Of a stretch of DNA of 64,000 nt, positions 47,046-60,400 are shown piece by piece. The DNA comes from Heligmosomoides polygyrus polygyrus (taxonomy: Eukaryota; Nematoda; Chromadorea; Rhabditida; Heligmosomidae). The notes below the pieces were generated by a model. That model saw only the letters and a list, made by a program, of their open reading frames with translations, had not been told where the DNA came from and ran no database searches. The translations under genes and the position numbers were made by a program. The stretch's first letter is position 1, and each line of letters starts with the position of its first letter. The stretch spans positions 26,089,407-26,153,406 of the forward strand of contig OX377205.1 in assembly GCA_947396885.1 (NCBI GenBank), in the 5' to 3' direction.

Positions 47046-47649
47046 TTTATGTATGTAGTTGTGGTGCAGATTCTATTAGGAAAGTTATTTGGCTTCAACC
47101 TCTACATATGTTTCTTCGTACGAAAGCGCATGCGTAAATAAGTTCCCCAAAGCCCTCTTGTCGTCTGTTACATATCAGCAACACATCTACTCGTTTTCCG
47201 CTCACCAGTTTCTGTGAAACTCCTTAACTTGGAGGACACGCCGCATGTATTTGTGCATTTTTAGACTTTTGGTCACAGCAACAGTTGTTGAACCCTTACT
47301 TATAAAACGCGAGCTATTGTACATAGTGTAGTTCACCTCAGATGGTGGTCTACAAATGACAAGAAAACGTTGACGTTCCCCACATTTTGACAGGAAAGTA
47401 ACAATGAGCTATCCAAACTATGCTTCACAATTCTGTTATTGTTTACTGGATCGTCAGGAAAAGCAATGTCATTAAATTTTATGTACAGCAAAACCGCAAA
47501 AAGGTGTCACTACCCGCGTTCACTCGCAGAGCAATAAGGTCCAAACACAGCAGATGTCGGCTCACAATCTCTTCGTTCTTCTGTCGTATCTAGCTGCATC
47601 ACCCCGTCGTCATGGTTGACTTTCGGGTTGGATCGAGCTCCACTCGAAA
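47046..47649. other. No gene seen
   Basis: Plain sequence between two SINE copies. Confidence 0.5.
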
Positions 47650-47855
47650 TATTATGTATATATAAAGGATAAAAGGATAAAGGGCGGCGTTACTAAACCC
47701 CTTTTGGGATGCGCCACGCATTCTACTTCAACGAGTTATCGTGGAGGCGATTTGAATGCGTATTTGGCCATACAGTGACTTGCGGTGGCCATTAACAAGT
47801 CAGCGCTCTATACTTCCCAGACAAGTCTGGTACCAATTCACCGACCGCCGTTAGG
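47650..47855 (-). repeat. tRNA-derived SINE, missing the tRNA-like end
   Basis: Starts with AAAGGATAAAAGGATAAAGG and GGGATGCGCCACGCATTCTA and runs to CCAATTCACCGACCGCCGTT, where similarity stops. This is a 5'-truncated copy. Confidence 0.88.
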
Positions 47856-48499
47856 CCTATCGGAGCACTGGAAATAGATAATAGGGACCTTACAAAGAAA
47901 GCATTTGAAGCGTAGGTCATTACAGGGAAAGCGAGACACACAGGAACAGTCTCCTGTCCATAGTAAATTCGAGGACCCCTCCTCGTTTGTTTTGACGACC
48001 TTGCAAAAACGAAACTCACACTTATACTAAATGAAAGTTGGAGGTTCTTTCTATTTTACTTGTTTTCCCACTTTATCCTACGCTTCAGATCCTTTCCTTC
48101 TTAGTGGGTTCTTCCTCCTATTTTGCTTGTTTTCCCAGTTTATTCCTACGCTCAGATCATTTCCTTCGTCACTCATAGTTTTGACAACGACACTAAAATT
48201 AACGGTGAACTATCGTACAAGGGCGGCTAACTGATTTTGATTTCCAAGAAGTCTTTCGTCACAGGTCCCAAGCCTGGAGAGGTCAACACATTGGTGTTTG
48301 TTCCGCTTTCCTAGCGGTCCTTCTCTCCGACTGCGATAGATCCTATATGCGCCACATGTACAAAAACTGCAGAGAGAGGTAGAGAGGATGACGTTGCTCT
48401 CAAAATTACAATGTCGGAATGCTATTCTGGTCCGGGACTCATTGTCCTCTTCTTCGCCCCCGTCTTCGCCCTCCTTCCTTCTCTCGCTCCTCCTAATTG
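47856..48499. other. No recognised gene
   Basis: Two imperfect direct repeats of a CTTGTTTTCCCA...CTACGCTCAGATC type block lie near 48060-48150. Otherwise nothing. Confidence 0.35.
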
Positions 48500-48645
48500 T
48501 ATGGAATTCATTGGCAACTCGCAGAGCCGTCTGAACTCGATTATCCAGAGCTGTTTGCGGGCCTCCGAAAGCCGATGCGGCGAGGCCGAGGCGAATAGGT
48601 CTGCTCGTCATCCGCTTTTCTCCCACACGGATGCATTTCAGGGGA
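48500..48645 (+). repeat. Short dispersed repeat related to 36655-36795
   Basis: See the partner copy. This one carries GTATGGAATTCATTGGCAAC and ends near CTTTTCTCCCACACGG. Class unknown. Confidence 0.35.
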
Positions 48646-49764
48646 TCTAGAGCCTTCAGTGTATATCAGAAGGCAGCTGGGGTTGCCATCTGGGGCCGGG
48701 TTCATCAACGACTCACAGCAATTTAACAGGGAAAATTACAGCCGAAATCCCTGATGGCTTATCAGGTTATATGGCGAACGGTAAGTCGCGTTATCTGGGG
48801 TTTCCGTTGTGAATTCTCTTTTAAAGTTATGTAAGTCGTTGAATCAATCCGACCCCAGATGTAACAACTTTTCCCAACTAGACCTTGCCTTACGTTTTGG
48901 CGTCGATCGTTGAGCAGTGGATACTAGCGATAATATGCCGCTCCTTCGCTTTTCTGTTCTAGTTCGAAGTGCTTAAAGGTCTTAAGGACTGAAGCAGTAC
49001 TATCACGAGTATTATCAGTTTATGTGGCCAACAGACGAAATGCGCCAACAAATACGGCGCAGTACGGGTTGTGGCCACCTTTAGGACGATGAATTTTTCT
49101 TGCTTTTCTACTAGAATTCAATATTCTAGTCGAAGTTCTTGGCCGGACCACTGCTGGGGCACTGGGATATTCCATCCCACTGTGGGCTATATCGAAAATA
49201 TCCAAGCCTGGGTGAGACTTTCGCGGCACAACCGTATGGTGCCATAAATACTATTCATAGTTTGCTAGACTTGGAAAACAGAAGGAATTTGACGTGCATC
49301 AGAGGTCAACACTTGGTAAATTAGGTTTTTCAGATCTGGAACGTTATTCTCTCTGCGTTTAAAGCGTAATCGTCTTATAAGCGCGTACAGCTTTTCCAGT
49401 CCCACCAACGTCCGATCAATGTTCGATGGCTGTGCCGTTCCATAACATCTGTCTTTTTCGTTCTAAAAACAAGGGAATGCTCAATAAATTTTCTCACGGG
49501 CGAAAGTGTGTTGAGCGAACTGGTGTTTTCTGAATTTATTTCTTTACAACTAGTGCCTGGTGGTTTACACAGGAATGAGTAATGCGATCGACGCACCTCG
49601 ACTAGTCAGCATCAAAGTAGCGGAATACACCATCCCTTTCTTTAGCTCAGGCTAGCCCTCGCCCTCACTCCACATCATTGCCCTGTGTACGTATGCCATC
49701 CCATGTTCACAGCACCAAACTTGAAAGATCCCTAGCGCTGTCCTGATATCCCTTGTAACACGAA
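48646..49764. other. No gene seen
   Basis: Short unassigned frames only (for example 49139-49324 and 49375-49596). Confidence 0.45.
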
Positions 49765-49995
49765 AATATAAGGATAAAGGATAAAGGACGGCGTCACTCA
49801 ATCCCTTTTGGGATGCACCGCAACCCAGTCCCAAAACTAAGGATGACGTGGAAGCGATTTCAACGCGTGTTTGACCATTCAATGACCTGGGCTGGTCAGC
49901 CGATGAGCAAGTGAGCGCCTTATCCTTCCCAGAACCTGGTATCGAGTCACGCGGCAGCCGAAATCCTCTACGACTGTGCTATACTCGCGCTACCC
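49765..49995 (-). repeat. tRNA-derived SINE with internal deletion
   Basis: AAGGATAAAGGATAAAGGAC tail and TCAATCCCTTTTGGGATGCA are well kept. The middle is shortened, and the copy ends CCTCTACGACTGTGCTATAC at the A-box complement. Confidence 0.8.
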
Positions 49996-50214
49996 GAAAA
50001 TATATAACGGTGAAAAGCGAAAGTTGTGTTCCGAAATTTCTCTCTCTGAATACTCGCACATAAATACTTCAGAAAAATAATTGGCATTTTACGAAAATGT
50101 GTACTAGTATATGTATTATTGGAGCCAAAAAGTATTCGACATCTTGAATCATCTTGTATAGGAAGTAGCAGCCAAGAGAATAAAGGATGTGAGCAAAGAA
50201 CGATCTTCTCCACT

Positions 50215-50425
50215 CGGCTCTTGGATGAGCCACGCATTCTAGTTCATCGGGACATCGTCGAGGCAAAATTAATGCGTTTCGGCCTACATACAAGCAAGCT
50301 AGGTACAAGCTAACTCATTCGGGAGGGATGGAAAGCTTAACTAGTCTCAGCGGGACTTGATCCAAGTAGCTTGATTCGTGGTGCACATGCCAGCCGACAC
50401 TTCTTCCATCTACGATGCGCCGCTT
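50215..50425 (-). repeat. tRNA-derived SINE, old copy
   Basis: GATGAGCCACGCATTCTAGT, GGGAGGGATGGAAAGCTTAA and GGACTTGATCCAAGTAGC follow the family order but are heavily substituted. Confidence 0.6.
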
Positions 50426-51448
50426 CTTAGACATTTACAGGTTATAAGTATGATTCTATTCATTGTAAGTCGCTATCACTCTTCATGCTTGATTTCTTAG
50501 GACCACCGAACATTCTAAATAGATGACTACGGTAGGACGAAGAGGGTGCAATTAATATAAATTTCAACGGAAATGCATCATGGTTTCTACTTCCGCAGCA
50601 CATACATAATGAGTGGTTGCTTTATGTGATATTCTCGTGGGCCAAGCTATTCAAAACCTCACATAATTCTTATACATTCTAATTTTTCTAGCTTGAACTG
50701 CAAAGTCTACCATGATCTTCAACATGATATTCACGAGAGACGAATCGTAAAAGCGCAATTTTTTGTTGAAGATATTCTTCCGAAAATTCAGCAATAAATG
50801 ATACTTTTTATCCTCTTTCTCTGCCACTTGCTATTACTGCTGCTTTAGTTCGTAGAAGAAGAATTGAAATTCTTGAGAATAAATCTGCACTACACCTACA
50901 CTACCAAGGATCCACCTACACTACCAAGGAAAATATAGTAGCACTGGCACAGTTCTCACTCTCTGTTTTCCATTGGGTTTTTCAAGATATTGTGCACTTC
51001 TTCTTTTTGATTCCGAACTTCCGCCTGCAATTGCGTTCCCAGGAAATCACTACATGACCAGTCAAGAAGATGCGCCACGCGGCGAGCTCATTAAGGATAT
51101 TAAAGTCATAAATTATTAATGGGTGAGATAGCAGGGTAGATCAGGCATCAGCTTCCTCAACTGCTGTTGCAGTACGGCAGCATCTGCTTTCTCTGACTGC
51201 AACTGCAAGTAACTGGGAAGCAAGCCCTGAATTTAGGAGATGAGAATTCCTGGATTGATTTGTTTCTTCCGTTATCAAATAAACAGGTGCTTTTGCTTTT
51301 GGGCCTTCTCCAGTCGACGCCGTCACGTCTTCTCGTGTCTTCTCAAATCTCCCACCTCATCCTAGAATTCCACTTTGGTTCTGTTCTCGCTCGAGCTGGT
51401 CGCTTCTGCTTGCTGCATTTCTGTTCCCACAGTTCTACTTGCAAGTGC
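50426..51448. other. Upstream flank of the GOPC orthologue; nothing recognised
   Basis: Contains a short direct repeat (GGATCCACCTACACTACCAA type units near 50890-50930). A promoter is expected somewhere here but no element stands out. Confidence 0.4.
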
Positions 51449-51460
51449 TCCTATTTCAGC
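51449..51460 (+). promoter_or_regulatory. Probable spliced-leader trans-splice acceptor
   Basis: TCCTATTTCAG is followed by a single C and then the ATG at 51461. A perfect nematode acceptor one base before the start codon, with no cis exon recognisable upstream, is the usual layout for trans-splicing. A short upstream 5' UTR exon is the alternative. Confidence 0.6.
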
Positions 51461-54400
51461 ATGACTATGGGGACAGAGTCCCCGGTTGGGTGGTCGGATG
51501 CGCTGGAGAAGGACTTCGACAAGGCGTTCGTTGCCTTGGACCTGCTACTCGGCGAAATCGACAGCGACCAGGTAAGACCACTAAGACTTATTTTGGATTG
51601 GTTTGAATTTTTCAATCTTCGTGATAGAATTTGTGTACGTGGAGTTTGCCGGGAGGTGGAGGTTACACGCTCCCCGTCGGCGTCTGGTCCCGGAGCCATT
51701 CTTCATTGTCTCCTTTGAGTTAGTGGAGAAACTCTTCTTTGCACTAAAAACAACGGATAACAACGAAGATGAAGGCAATTCGTAAGGCAGAATAGGTGCT
51801 TGAAGAGCGTAAACGAAAGTTTTCGATCAGCGAAACCACGCCCAGCGCTTGGCTTTTGTCCAGGTCGGTATTCGTTGCCATTTTTTGATAGCGCTACAGG
51901 ACACTTCCAAGTAACCCAACCTAGGTAGGAAAAAGTTCTCATTGTCTTTAAACTAACGTAGCTATCGAGGATACAACTTATATTTTTGAGCATTGCCGTG
52001 GTTTTGCCGATTCTTCGTGATTTTGTCATTCATCTGCGCCATTTACTATCATCGTTTCAGACTTCGCCCCCTAGTAAAAAAAGGTTTTTTCTTACTCCAG
52101 ATTAATCTGGTGTTATTAGTTGGCTCCAATGATGTGAAACAGCGTTGGATTTCTTCCAGAACTCTGCAGGAGGAGTTCATCAGTCATCTGACGAATACAC
52201 ACTGCTATATAGGGGACTATTATGGACTGTGATTGGTGCAACTGAGATATATCGTTAGACATTCTCTTGTCCGTAAACGATTCATATGTAAGCCGCATCA
52301 ATGATATGCGAAGCAAGTAAGCCACCACTTCGGTCGGCATCGCATATGCAAGTATATGTATGTAACACATCTACATCAACCTGCACACTTCTAAAACCAA
52401 ACGACCACCTTTCAAATCAGTACAAGTCATTGACGTCTTCCGTACTAGAATATCCGTGTACTAAGAAGGTCACAATAAATTTTCAATGTAAAAATTTATC
52501 TCGGATCCCTTTGCAAATCGTTTAAATAATCTGTGCAGATTTCAGTGCTTCGAGCGAAGAGTTTGCTTGATGCGTTTGCCCAGTTCGTAACTACTCCTAT
52601 TGGAATTATTGTGAATGTTGTGGTTTCGTAACCCAAAGGAGAATTTCGCGCTTTCTTCAAATTTTTCTGCTGCATTATTGCACTATACGACGCAGAATTC
52701 GAAAATAACAGAATTTTATTACAATTTAAATAAAGATACTAACTGTGCCGCGAGGTTGTCAGGTGGAACTTTTATTGGCCTGACGTCTCGACCGTCTCGT
52801 CGATTCGCTACTGGTCCTACTAACGCCGAGTGGTATCGCAATGGCTACACTCAGACGGTGGAGCATCGTGCCTCTGAAGACGACGAGACGGTCGAAACGT
52901 CAGGCCAATAAAAGTTCCACCGAACAACTTCGTGGCACAGAAGTACTGTAGAAGTTCTTAGTAACAAAGATACTAACATTCTTGACGAGTGCGTGGTGCT
53001 GAACCCTCTCGTGCACCGCGCCAGAAAACTTATCCTCTTTTGTATTGGTTGTTCCATAAGTCCCGTCGTTTTTTTTTTCAACGATTCATTGCGGATTTCG
53101 CCGGTAGTCTCTTGCATAGCGCTATACATTTTTCGAAAGAGAATGACTTGCTCTATCAGACCATGTATTGCGTTTCTGTTTTCATCCTGAATATTGTCAA
53201 TTTTTAGGTCATTAAAGTGAAAAGTGAAAAAGTGGCCATCTGCGCAGTCGCCTCCCCCCGCTTAGGGGTCGTTTATTGTGCGCGCAACGCGCGACGCGAT
53301 GCCATGTGTTGTGGCCGAATCGATCAATCGCGTCGCTCGATCAATTTGGCCACCACACATGCATCCCGTCGCTCGATCAACTTGGCCACTACACATGCAT
53401 CGCGTCGCGCGTCGCGCGTCGCGCGCACACTAAACGATCCCTTAGGTTTGGATTTTTTTTCACAGCCCTTGGAAGACAATGTTCGGTACTATTGTACTTA
53501 GTGTACCGAAATAAATCTTGTTCAAAATAGGTCTACTAGGGGTAATCTACCATGAGAAGAACGAATATCATAGTCGTTTTTTGCGGAAATGCCGTATAAG
53601 CCCGCTATATTGAGCTTGAATCGTCCAAGGCCTTGCGAAATAGCGCACGCTAGGAAGATACGCAGAGTGCGCGTCTCCTGCCGATGCGCACTATTTCGAC
53701 GTCTTTAGTCTGCAGCAGAGCTTAGCCAGGGGCAGAAGCCTTGAAATCTCGAAAAGCCATGAAGGCTGTTCTGTGGCGTCAGCGGAGGAGAGCACAGGAT
53801 CGGGCAGGGGGAGGGACTCCGGGGTGTGGGCCCACCAGCCCGCGTTAAAATTGCCTTCATCCTAGAGTTCCCCCCCCCCTTTGCCCAATTCGGAAGAAAA
53901 TAAGACCCGAATCTGTAATCGAAACGAGGAGATAAGACTGCATCTACATTCGCTGTGTGTATCTAGTCGCCACGCCTGCACGCCACGGCATGCCGTGGTA
54001 ACCCCCCCCCTCCCCCCCACCCCTCGGAGACGGCCGCGAATGCATCCTGGCAGGGGGCAGAGTCTCTCTCTCTTACCAGCGCGCGCTATTTCGCAAGGCC
54101 TTGAGCGATTCGAACTTAATATTGCGGGCTTATAAGGTATTTCCGCAAAAAACGACTATGGTATTCGTTCTTCCCATGGCAAATTACCCCCAGTAGACCT
54201 ATTTTGAACAAGATTTAGTGCGGTACATTAAGTACAATAGTGCCCAATGTTCTGTACTACAAGAATATGTGTTGGTCCTATTTTCTCACCTGTCCATTAT
54301 TGATTTTTAGGCCATCAAATTGGGAATTTCGACTTTTCCGTCCGAATTTTTACCAAAACTCCGGTTCTGTGGTTGGACTTTTTTGCTTGGTGTTATATGT

Positions 54401-57400
54401 ATGTTGTTCGGAAGAGGATGTCTTGCTCAATAAGAATTTGTGTCGTGTTTATTGGCTCATGCTGATTTCTGTCGAATATCAACAACTGAAGAAGGAGGAG
54501 GAGTTGTTGGTGAAGACGATTTTTCTCTTTTTGGCATTTTTTGATATTCAATAGAAATCAGCATGAGCCAATAAACCGACACAAATTCTTATTGAGCAAG
54601 ACATCCTCTCCCAAACAACATATAACACGCAAAAAAGTTCACCCCAGAGCAGGAGCTGTCGGTAAATATTCGGACGGAGTCGGACGTCCCAACTTGATGA
54701 CCTAAAAATTAGTAAAGGACAAATGAGCAAATAGCACCAATGTTCTTGTAGTGCAAAACATTGTCTTACAAGAGCTATGAAAAACTGTGCAAAAATTCCA
54801 AACGTAAGTGGAGAAAAGCGACTACGCATTATGGCCACTTTTTCGTTTTTTCACTTTTCACTTTAACGACCTAAAAATTGACAAAATTCAGGATGAGAAA
54901 AGAAAAATACATATATCATATAATTCTCTTTCGAAAGATGTATAGCGCTATGCAAGAGACTACCGGCGAAATCCGCAATGAATCGTTGAAAAAAAAAACG
55001 GCGGGGACTTATGAGACAACCTAACGGCTTAAAATGAGCCTAAGGCAATCTATGTATTTAAAAGAAGTAAATTTTGTAAGAATTCAACCTGTGTATTTCC
55101 GTCGTTGACTTCATTTGTGAGGAAACGGTGATATGTTGATTCGATTAAAAAGCTGCCCTTTGGGACGGGTTGCAGCATTTCAAAGTAGTTGCTTCAAAAC
55201 GGTCGTTATTTTTGCACCACCCTAGTGATGCACCGTCCTATTAATATTATTATTATATAAAGTTATATTATATTATTATATTATTAATATTATATAAAGT
55301 CCTTAATAATTGCCTTTCTTGTGCGCTACACTCCCTGAGAACAACACTTTGCGTTTCCTGTTTGGGTCCCACTTGGTTTGTTTTCGTCTTTTGTTTTAGC
55401 TTTTTGCATTGCTGTAATTCTGTTGATTTTGTTTCATTCTATTTTCACATCCTTATGTTTCTACGCATTTTTAGAAATTCCTAGGAAATGAAGAGCCACA
55501 CAGCAGGCGGAGATGTGTAGCCTGAGCCGTCCAATACTTCCATACATGACTGAATTTCAGGTCGAAATCACCTATGAAGGTCGGCAGAAGATGACGGCTC
55601 TGAGTGGTAGCTTCGCTCAACTGATGCACAAGGCGCAGTCGATGCATCACGCCATGAACCGTTATGAAAAGGTCAGTTGCAGCGGTGAACGAACTTCGAG
55701 GGCACTCTATCTCTTTGAAATCAAGATGGATGACGAAAGCGTCCGGAGGTTCGTTAAGGGCCATTAGCCTTCCCGTTGGGACCATTTGTGGGGCGTTGTG
55801 GCTCCTCTAATTATGTAGCTATGCTTTAGCTCTGCAAGATCGTCTTTAGCAAAAACTTAAAGAAATTACTTCCCGCCGTTCAGTTTGAGCGCGACGAGAA
55901 CTCCGAGCTTTCAGTTCCAACGAAACTAAGTTAGGAGTTATAACAGCCGCACTCGTACTTATGAAACTGGCCAACTCTCGGGAGAATTCAGCAGCTTCCA
56001 CTGCACTTTAGGGGACACACGGCCGAAGTAGGGACCATGGTTGCCCAGTAGGCCCAGCAGGTCAACTATGTTTCTAAGAATACGGCTGATTTCAGAGTAC
56101 GTTGTCACCTAAGTTGTGCCTATATCAGAACCTTATTCATTAGACTTTATGAGCCAGTGATCTGCTAATAGGGAATCTGCTGCCTAAGCAGTCTACGTCT
56201 TTGGACCCAGCTATAGTTTTTGTGCTTTTATTCCATATGGCTGCACATTGTTTGAACCACTATAATCGTGCAGACTGTAGAGGAGAGCACTTCGAGATCT
56301 TTTTTGAAGACTGAAGCCTTTATTAGAAAGTTGAGGTTACTCATGTATTTTCAAGGAGATCGCCCTGCTGCGACGAGATCTGACGGAAGCGCGGGCAGAT
56401 CGAGACGCCATGGAAAAGGAGATGCAGCAGCTCATGTTACAGGTAATTTCCTTCTCGATGATATGGTCGAGCTCGAGCTCGAAGATCGAACTAACCCTAT
56501 TACGCTTTGGGGTCGACCTTTACACTCTTTTGTAACTGCAAAAAGATAAACTAAAAAAGAGCGGCTCTGATCAATTGGTATTTGAGATGAACCAGGCGTA
56601 CTGTTTTCATAGAGCATGGTAGAGGTAATCAGATTACGTACTAAACCTGTGTATTCAACGACTTTAGCTGGCCATCCAATGGAAAAACGGTGTTTTATCA
56701 TTCCCAGACAAGCCTGCTACCTAACAACCGATATTATTATTTTAAATATTATTATTATTATTATTATTATTAGAGTGTCCCAAACGGAGTCTTTCTTCAG
56801 AGTGAAAATTTAGTTTCATACAAATCACTTAGAACCAAACGTTATTCGGTAACACATTATCCACAATTATCGGCACCCTTTTGCCAACTTACACGCAAAG
56901 AATGGATTCCCCTCTTCCGAGAAATGAGCTTACCGAGGAGGAGAATTTCGATACCCAAATACGGATTTCGTCGTAGTCGGCGAACTCTTTCCCAGCTAAG
57001 GCGTGGTGAATCAAGCGGAATATATGTTAGTCGGATAGGGCAAAACGGTTCAGCCACGTTCCTCCACTTTCTGCCGAACGGCTTTTGCGATATGCGGCCT
57101 CGTAGTATCACGCAGCAAGTTGATAGAGGACGAGTCAACTCCTTGATTTCGAAGCGCATCTGGTACTCGAGTGAGATGCTGCGGGCACACCTCCGAATTG
57201 ACAGTCTGGCCTGGTTGCAACACTTCCACGTGGAGGACTCCTCTTCTATTCCACTAAAGACGACGCACTATTTTCTTTTCGTGTATTTCCGGCTTTTCGA
57301 CAGCTTTAGCCAGCTTCCCAGGTGTTAACCACTGCCTCTTGCTAGTGGAGTTATTGTGTTGAATCCATTCTCCGTTCGACGAAACGAAACGGAATCGAGA

Positions 57401-60400
57401 AATCGAGAATTCTTGACTCGGCGAAGAAGTCTTCTGGCCAAACGCGCGGCTTTGTTCACGCTGGACAGCAAGTGCGTTGCCCATCTGCCGCAGCAGACCG
57501 ACTTCCCGATTTCGTGCAACTGCCTCTGGATAGTTCCAGCTCCGAGCAACTGAACTCTACGACATGCTCTCGGGTCGATATTGTCGAATCAGCTTCAACG
57601 GCTATCCGTAAAAGGTCGTTATCCTGGATAGGCGCCTGTCTTTCGTGTTCTTCGTCTTCAAGGCTTTCGTCGCCGGCGGCAAGACGTTGAAACCACCGCC
57701 CGCATCGTCTTTTGAAAACGACATTATCGCAAAATACAGATACCAACGAGCGATGCGATTCCGCAGCGGATTTCTTCAATTATAACTCGTAGAGCAGGCG
57801 CGCGAGCACAATCATTTTCTGGTCCACTGTAGTCTGAATAGCTATAATTTTAGAAATCAATAAGGGAATAATGTAGTAAAGACAAGAAATGTAAAAGATG
57901 AAAACACGCAAAAACTAACCGTACTTGAGCTCACGAACGATGCGAATAATTGCGAAAAGAAGGCCACAATTACGTGACATTCCGTGTGGGATAATGTTAC
58001 TAATTATTAATTTGCTAAAATCCATGTGAAAAACAGTGCAACCAGAAATTGTGCAAAATGATATACATATGACATTGACTAAAATTCTAGGCCAACGTAG
58101 GATAATTAGAAAGAACATACGATAGGAAACACGCAGAAAAGTGTAGAACAAAAGGGAAACAAACCAAGAGAAGGTCTGCCACAAGAACCTGTTTTTTCCG
58201 TCTAGAATCATTCCGGACTTCCGCTATTTCGGAGGAATAGAAAGCTTAGATAGCTCTGGAGGACCGATCCAAGATCCCTCAATTCGACTGGATACGCGAC
58301 GTTCGGCATCTTCTCCTACTTCCCTTGCTAACAGTAAATAAGCAATTTCTTTAGGCATGGTTAAAATTAGTAGAAAGGCTGTGACACTTTAAAGTTGTTG
58401 TTTCGGTATAACTCCGGAGTAATGGCTCCTATGGGGGCTGGGGCATGGCATTCAGAAATGGGGTGGCAGATGCCCATCAGTAGCTTTGCGCTCGATGTGA
58501 GCAGTCCACGTTCTCTGGTTCCCTACAGCCCTGTATGTAAATACACACACTCAAAAGATTTCTGTTTCCTGCTGCTTCGAGCTCATAGCACCTGGACTCC
58601 AACTGATTACTACTGTCCCGGCGCTAGATCGCGATAACCGGCCCTTCAACAATTGATAGCCAGGAAAATGTGAGCATGTTTCCAAGTGCAGCTGCTCTCG
58701 ACTTTAGAGAGAACTTGTACTTCATTATTTGTCGTTCGGAGCAACGAAAGAGATACGTCCTTAAGCAGCACCACAGAGAAGTACTGCGGTGGCACGGCTT
58801 GTATTAAATTCCCGGTTCCTTCCATCGTGGAAACTCCGGTTTGATAAGTCCTCCAGATGCCCAAACGAGGATTCTCTCGATGCGATCGTCTTCGAAGGTC
58901 TTAACACGGTGCTAGAGATAACGTTGCTCCGAAGTAAAGTTCTGTATATGGTATATGCATGTGGATACATGCTTCCAAATCTCTACATGAAGTAACCGCC
59001 GACCAAAGGAACTCCCAGCTAGGAAGTCGATAAGCCGATTCATCATGTCTTGTGCAATGTAACCTCAGGGGAGAAGAGCGCTGAGCAGCCTCTTGTTTTC
59101 GCATAAAAACCGATGCTTCACACACCGGGAGCATTGTATCTCACGGCCGCTGAGGGGTTTGTAAGTTGAAGTGACAACAAAGAAGGTTGCACTAGACTGT
59201 AGTGGCAACAGGTTTATCCAGCAATTGTTTACTATCTTGAGATTGTGCTTTAATTTTAAGTTCTGCGAACTTAAAATTGCGAGCTCAAAATTGCGAGCTT
59301 CATTTTCTAGCTCGAAACCATCTTTCTTTGAAGTGCTATTTTTTCTTGCTTTCAGTATCTTGCTGTGCGTTCTGTACTTTTTGAGCGGGCACAAAATTTT
59401 CATTACTTATTCCCAAACAATGTTTAATGTTTATCCGAAGGTGGTGAAAAACAATGAATTTACTTGTGTGTTATATGGAGAGATCACGCCGAGTTGAAAA
59501 ACTGTTGCTCAATCCTTATGGGGAAGGGGTACTTCAAGTTTTCTGTGCGACAACGGAACCAATATTGAAGTAAACTGTTTTATAATATAAAGACGGGTCA
59601 CCGAAGAAGCCTGCAAGAAAGCTTTCTATGCAATTTTCTTCGGGGAACGAGCCACGCTAAATGATTTTATTCTGCATTTCAAGCTGGGCCCCTTCCCATT
59701 AGGACGGATTCGAATTTAAATATAGACCCAGCTCCGAGGAGCTCTACACTGCTCCTCTCAAGTGATTTATCCTAGCCCGGGGCGGGCACGGAATGGAAAA
59801 TGATGTAATAAATTGATTTGATGCTCACAGACGGATTGAAGGGAACAGAATAGGCCCTGAGCTGACAAATTTCACAAAGAAAAGTGATGAAATAACGTAC
59901 TGTTTTACCGCGGTTGTAAACGGACAAGCTCTATGCGCTTCCTCACTATGATGGATCTGGGTTATAAAATGTCAGGTGGCAGTCAGCTGTGTTTGAATGC
60001 GCTTTGCCCGCCGAACACACTTAGAACCGCGGTTATTTGTCTGTTTTTTGCTTGTTCGTTGGTTTCGTTCTTTGTTTTCAGGGCCTCTGCTGTTCTGTTC
60101 TCTTCAGTGCGCTCTTTGAGTATCAAGTCAACTTATCACATAATTTTCAATTCTGTGCCCCGGACTAGGATAGATCCTAATTTCCCGTACAGTGTAGCCA
60201 GATGAATTCTATGGAGCTGCAAGCGATGGATCTGCTGAATGACAGTGCGAGAAATTGGCTCTTCATGCTATGTGTTTCTTAAACGTTTGGGTTTCCCACA
60301 TTTTCCTGGGAACATTAACGATAAATGTGACGTGTTTGCGAATAGATGTCTTCTGAGCTGATGGACAAGCAGGAAACAAGATGCTCGAGACGCTCTTACC

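Noticed and set aside
51260..51718. 152-codon frame as the first GOPC exon in full
   Set aside because: It runs past a perfect GTAAGA donor at 51572 and starts upstream of the TTTCAG acceptor; conserved GOPC sequence stops exactly at the donor.
53508..54220. Foldback arms considered as a CRISPR array or satellite
   Set aside because: The repeats are two inverted arms, not regularly spaced direct repeats, and the genome is eukaryotic.
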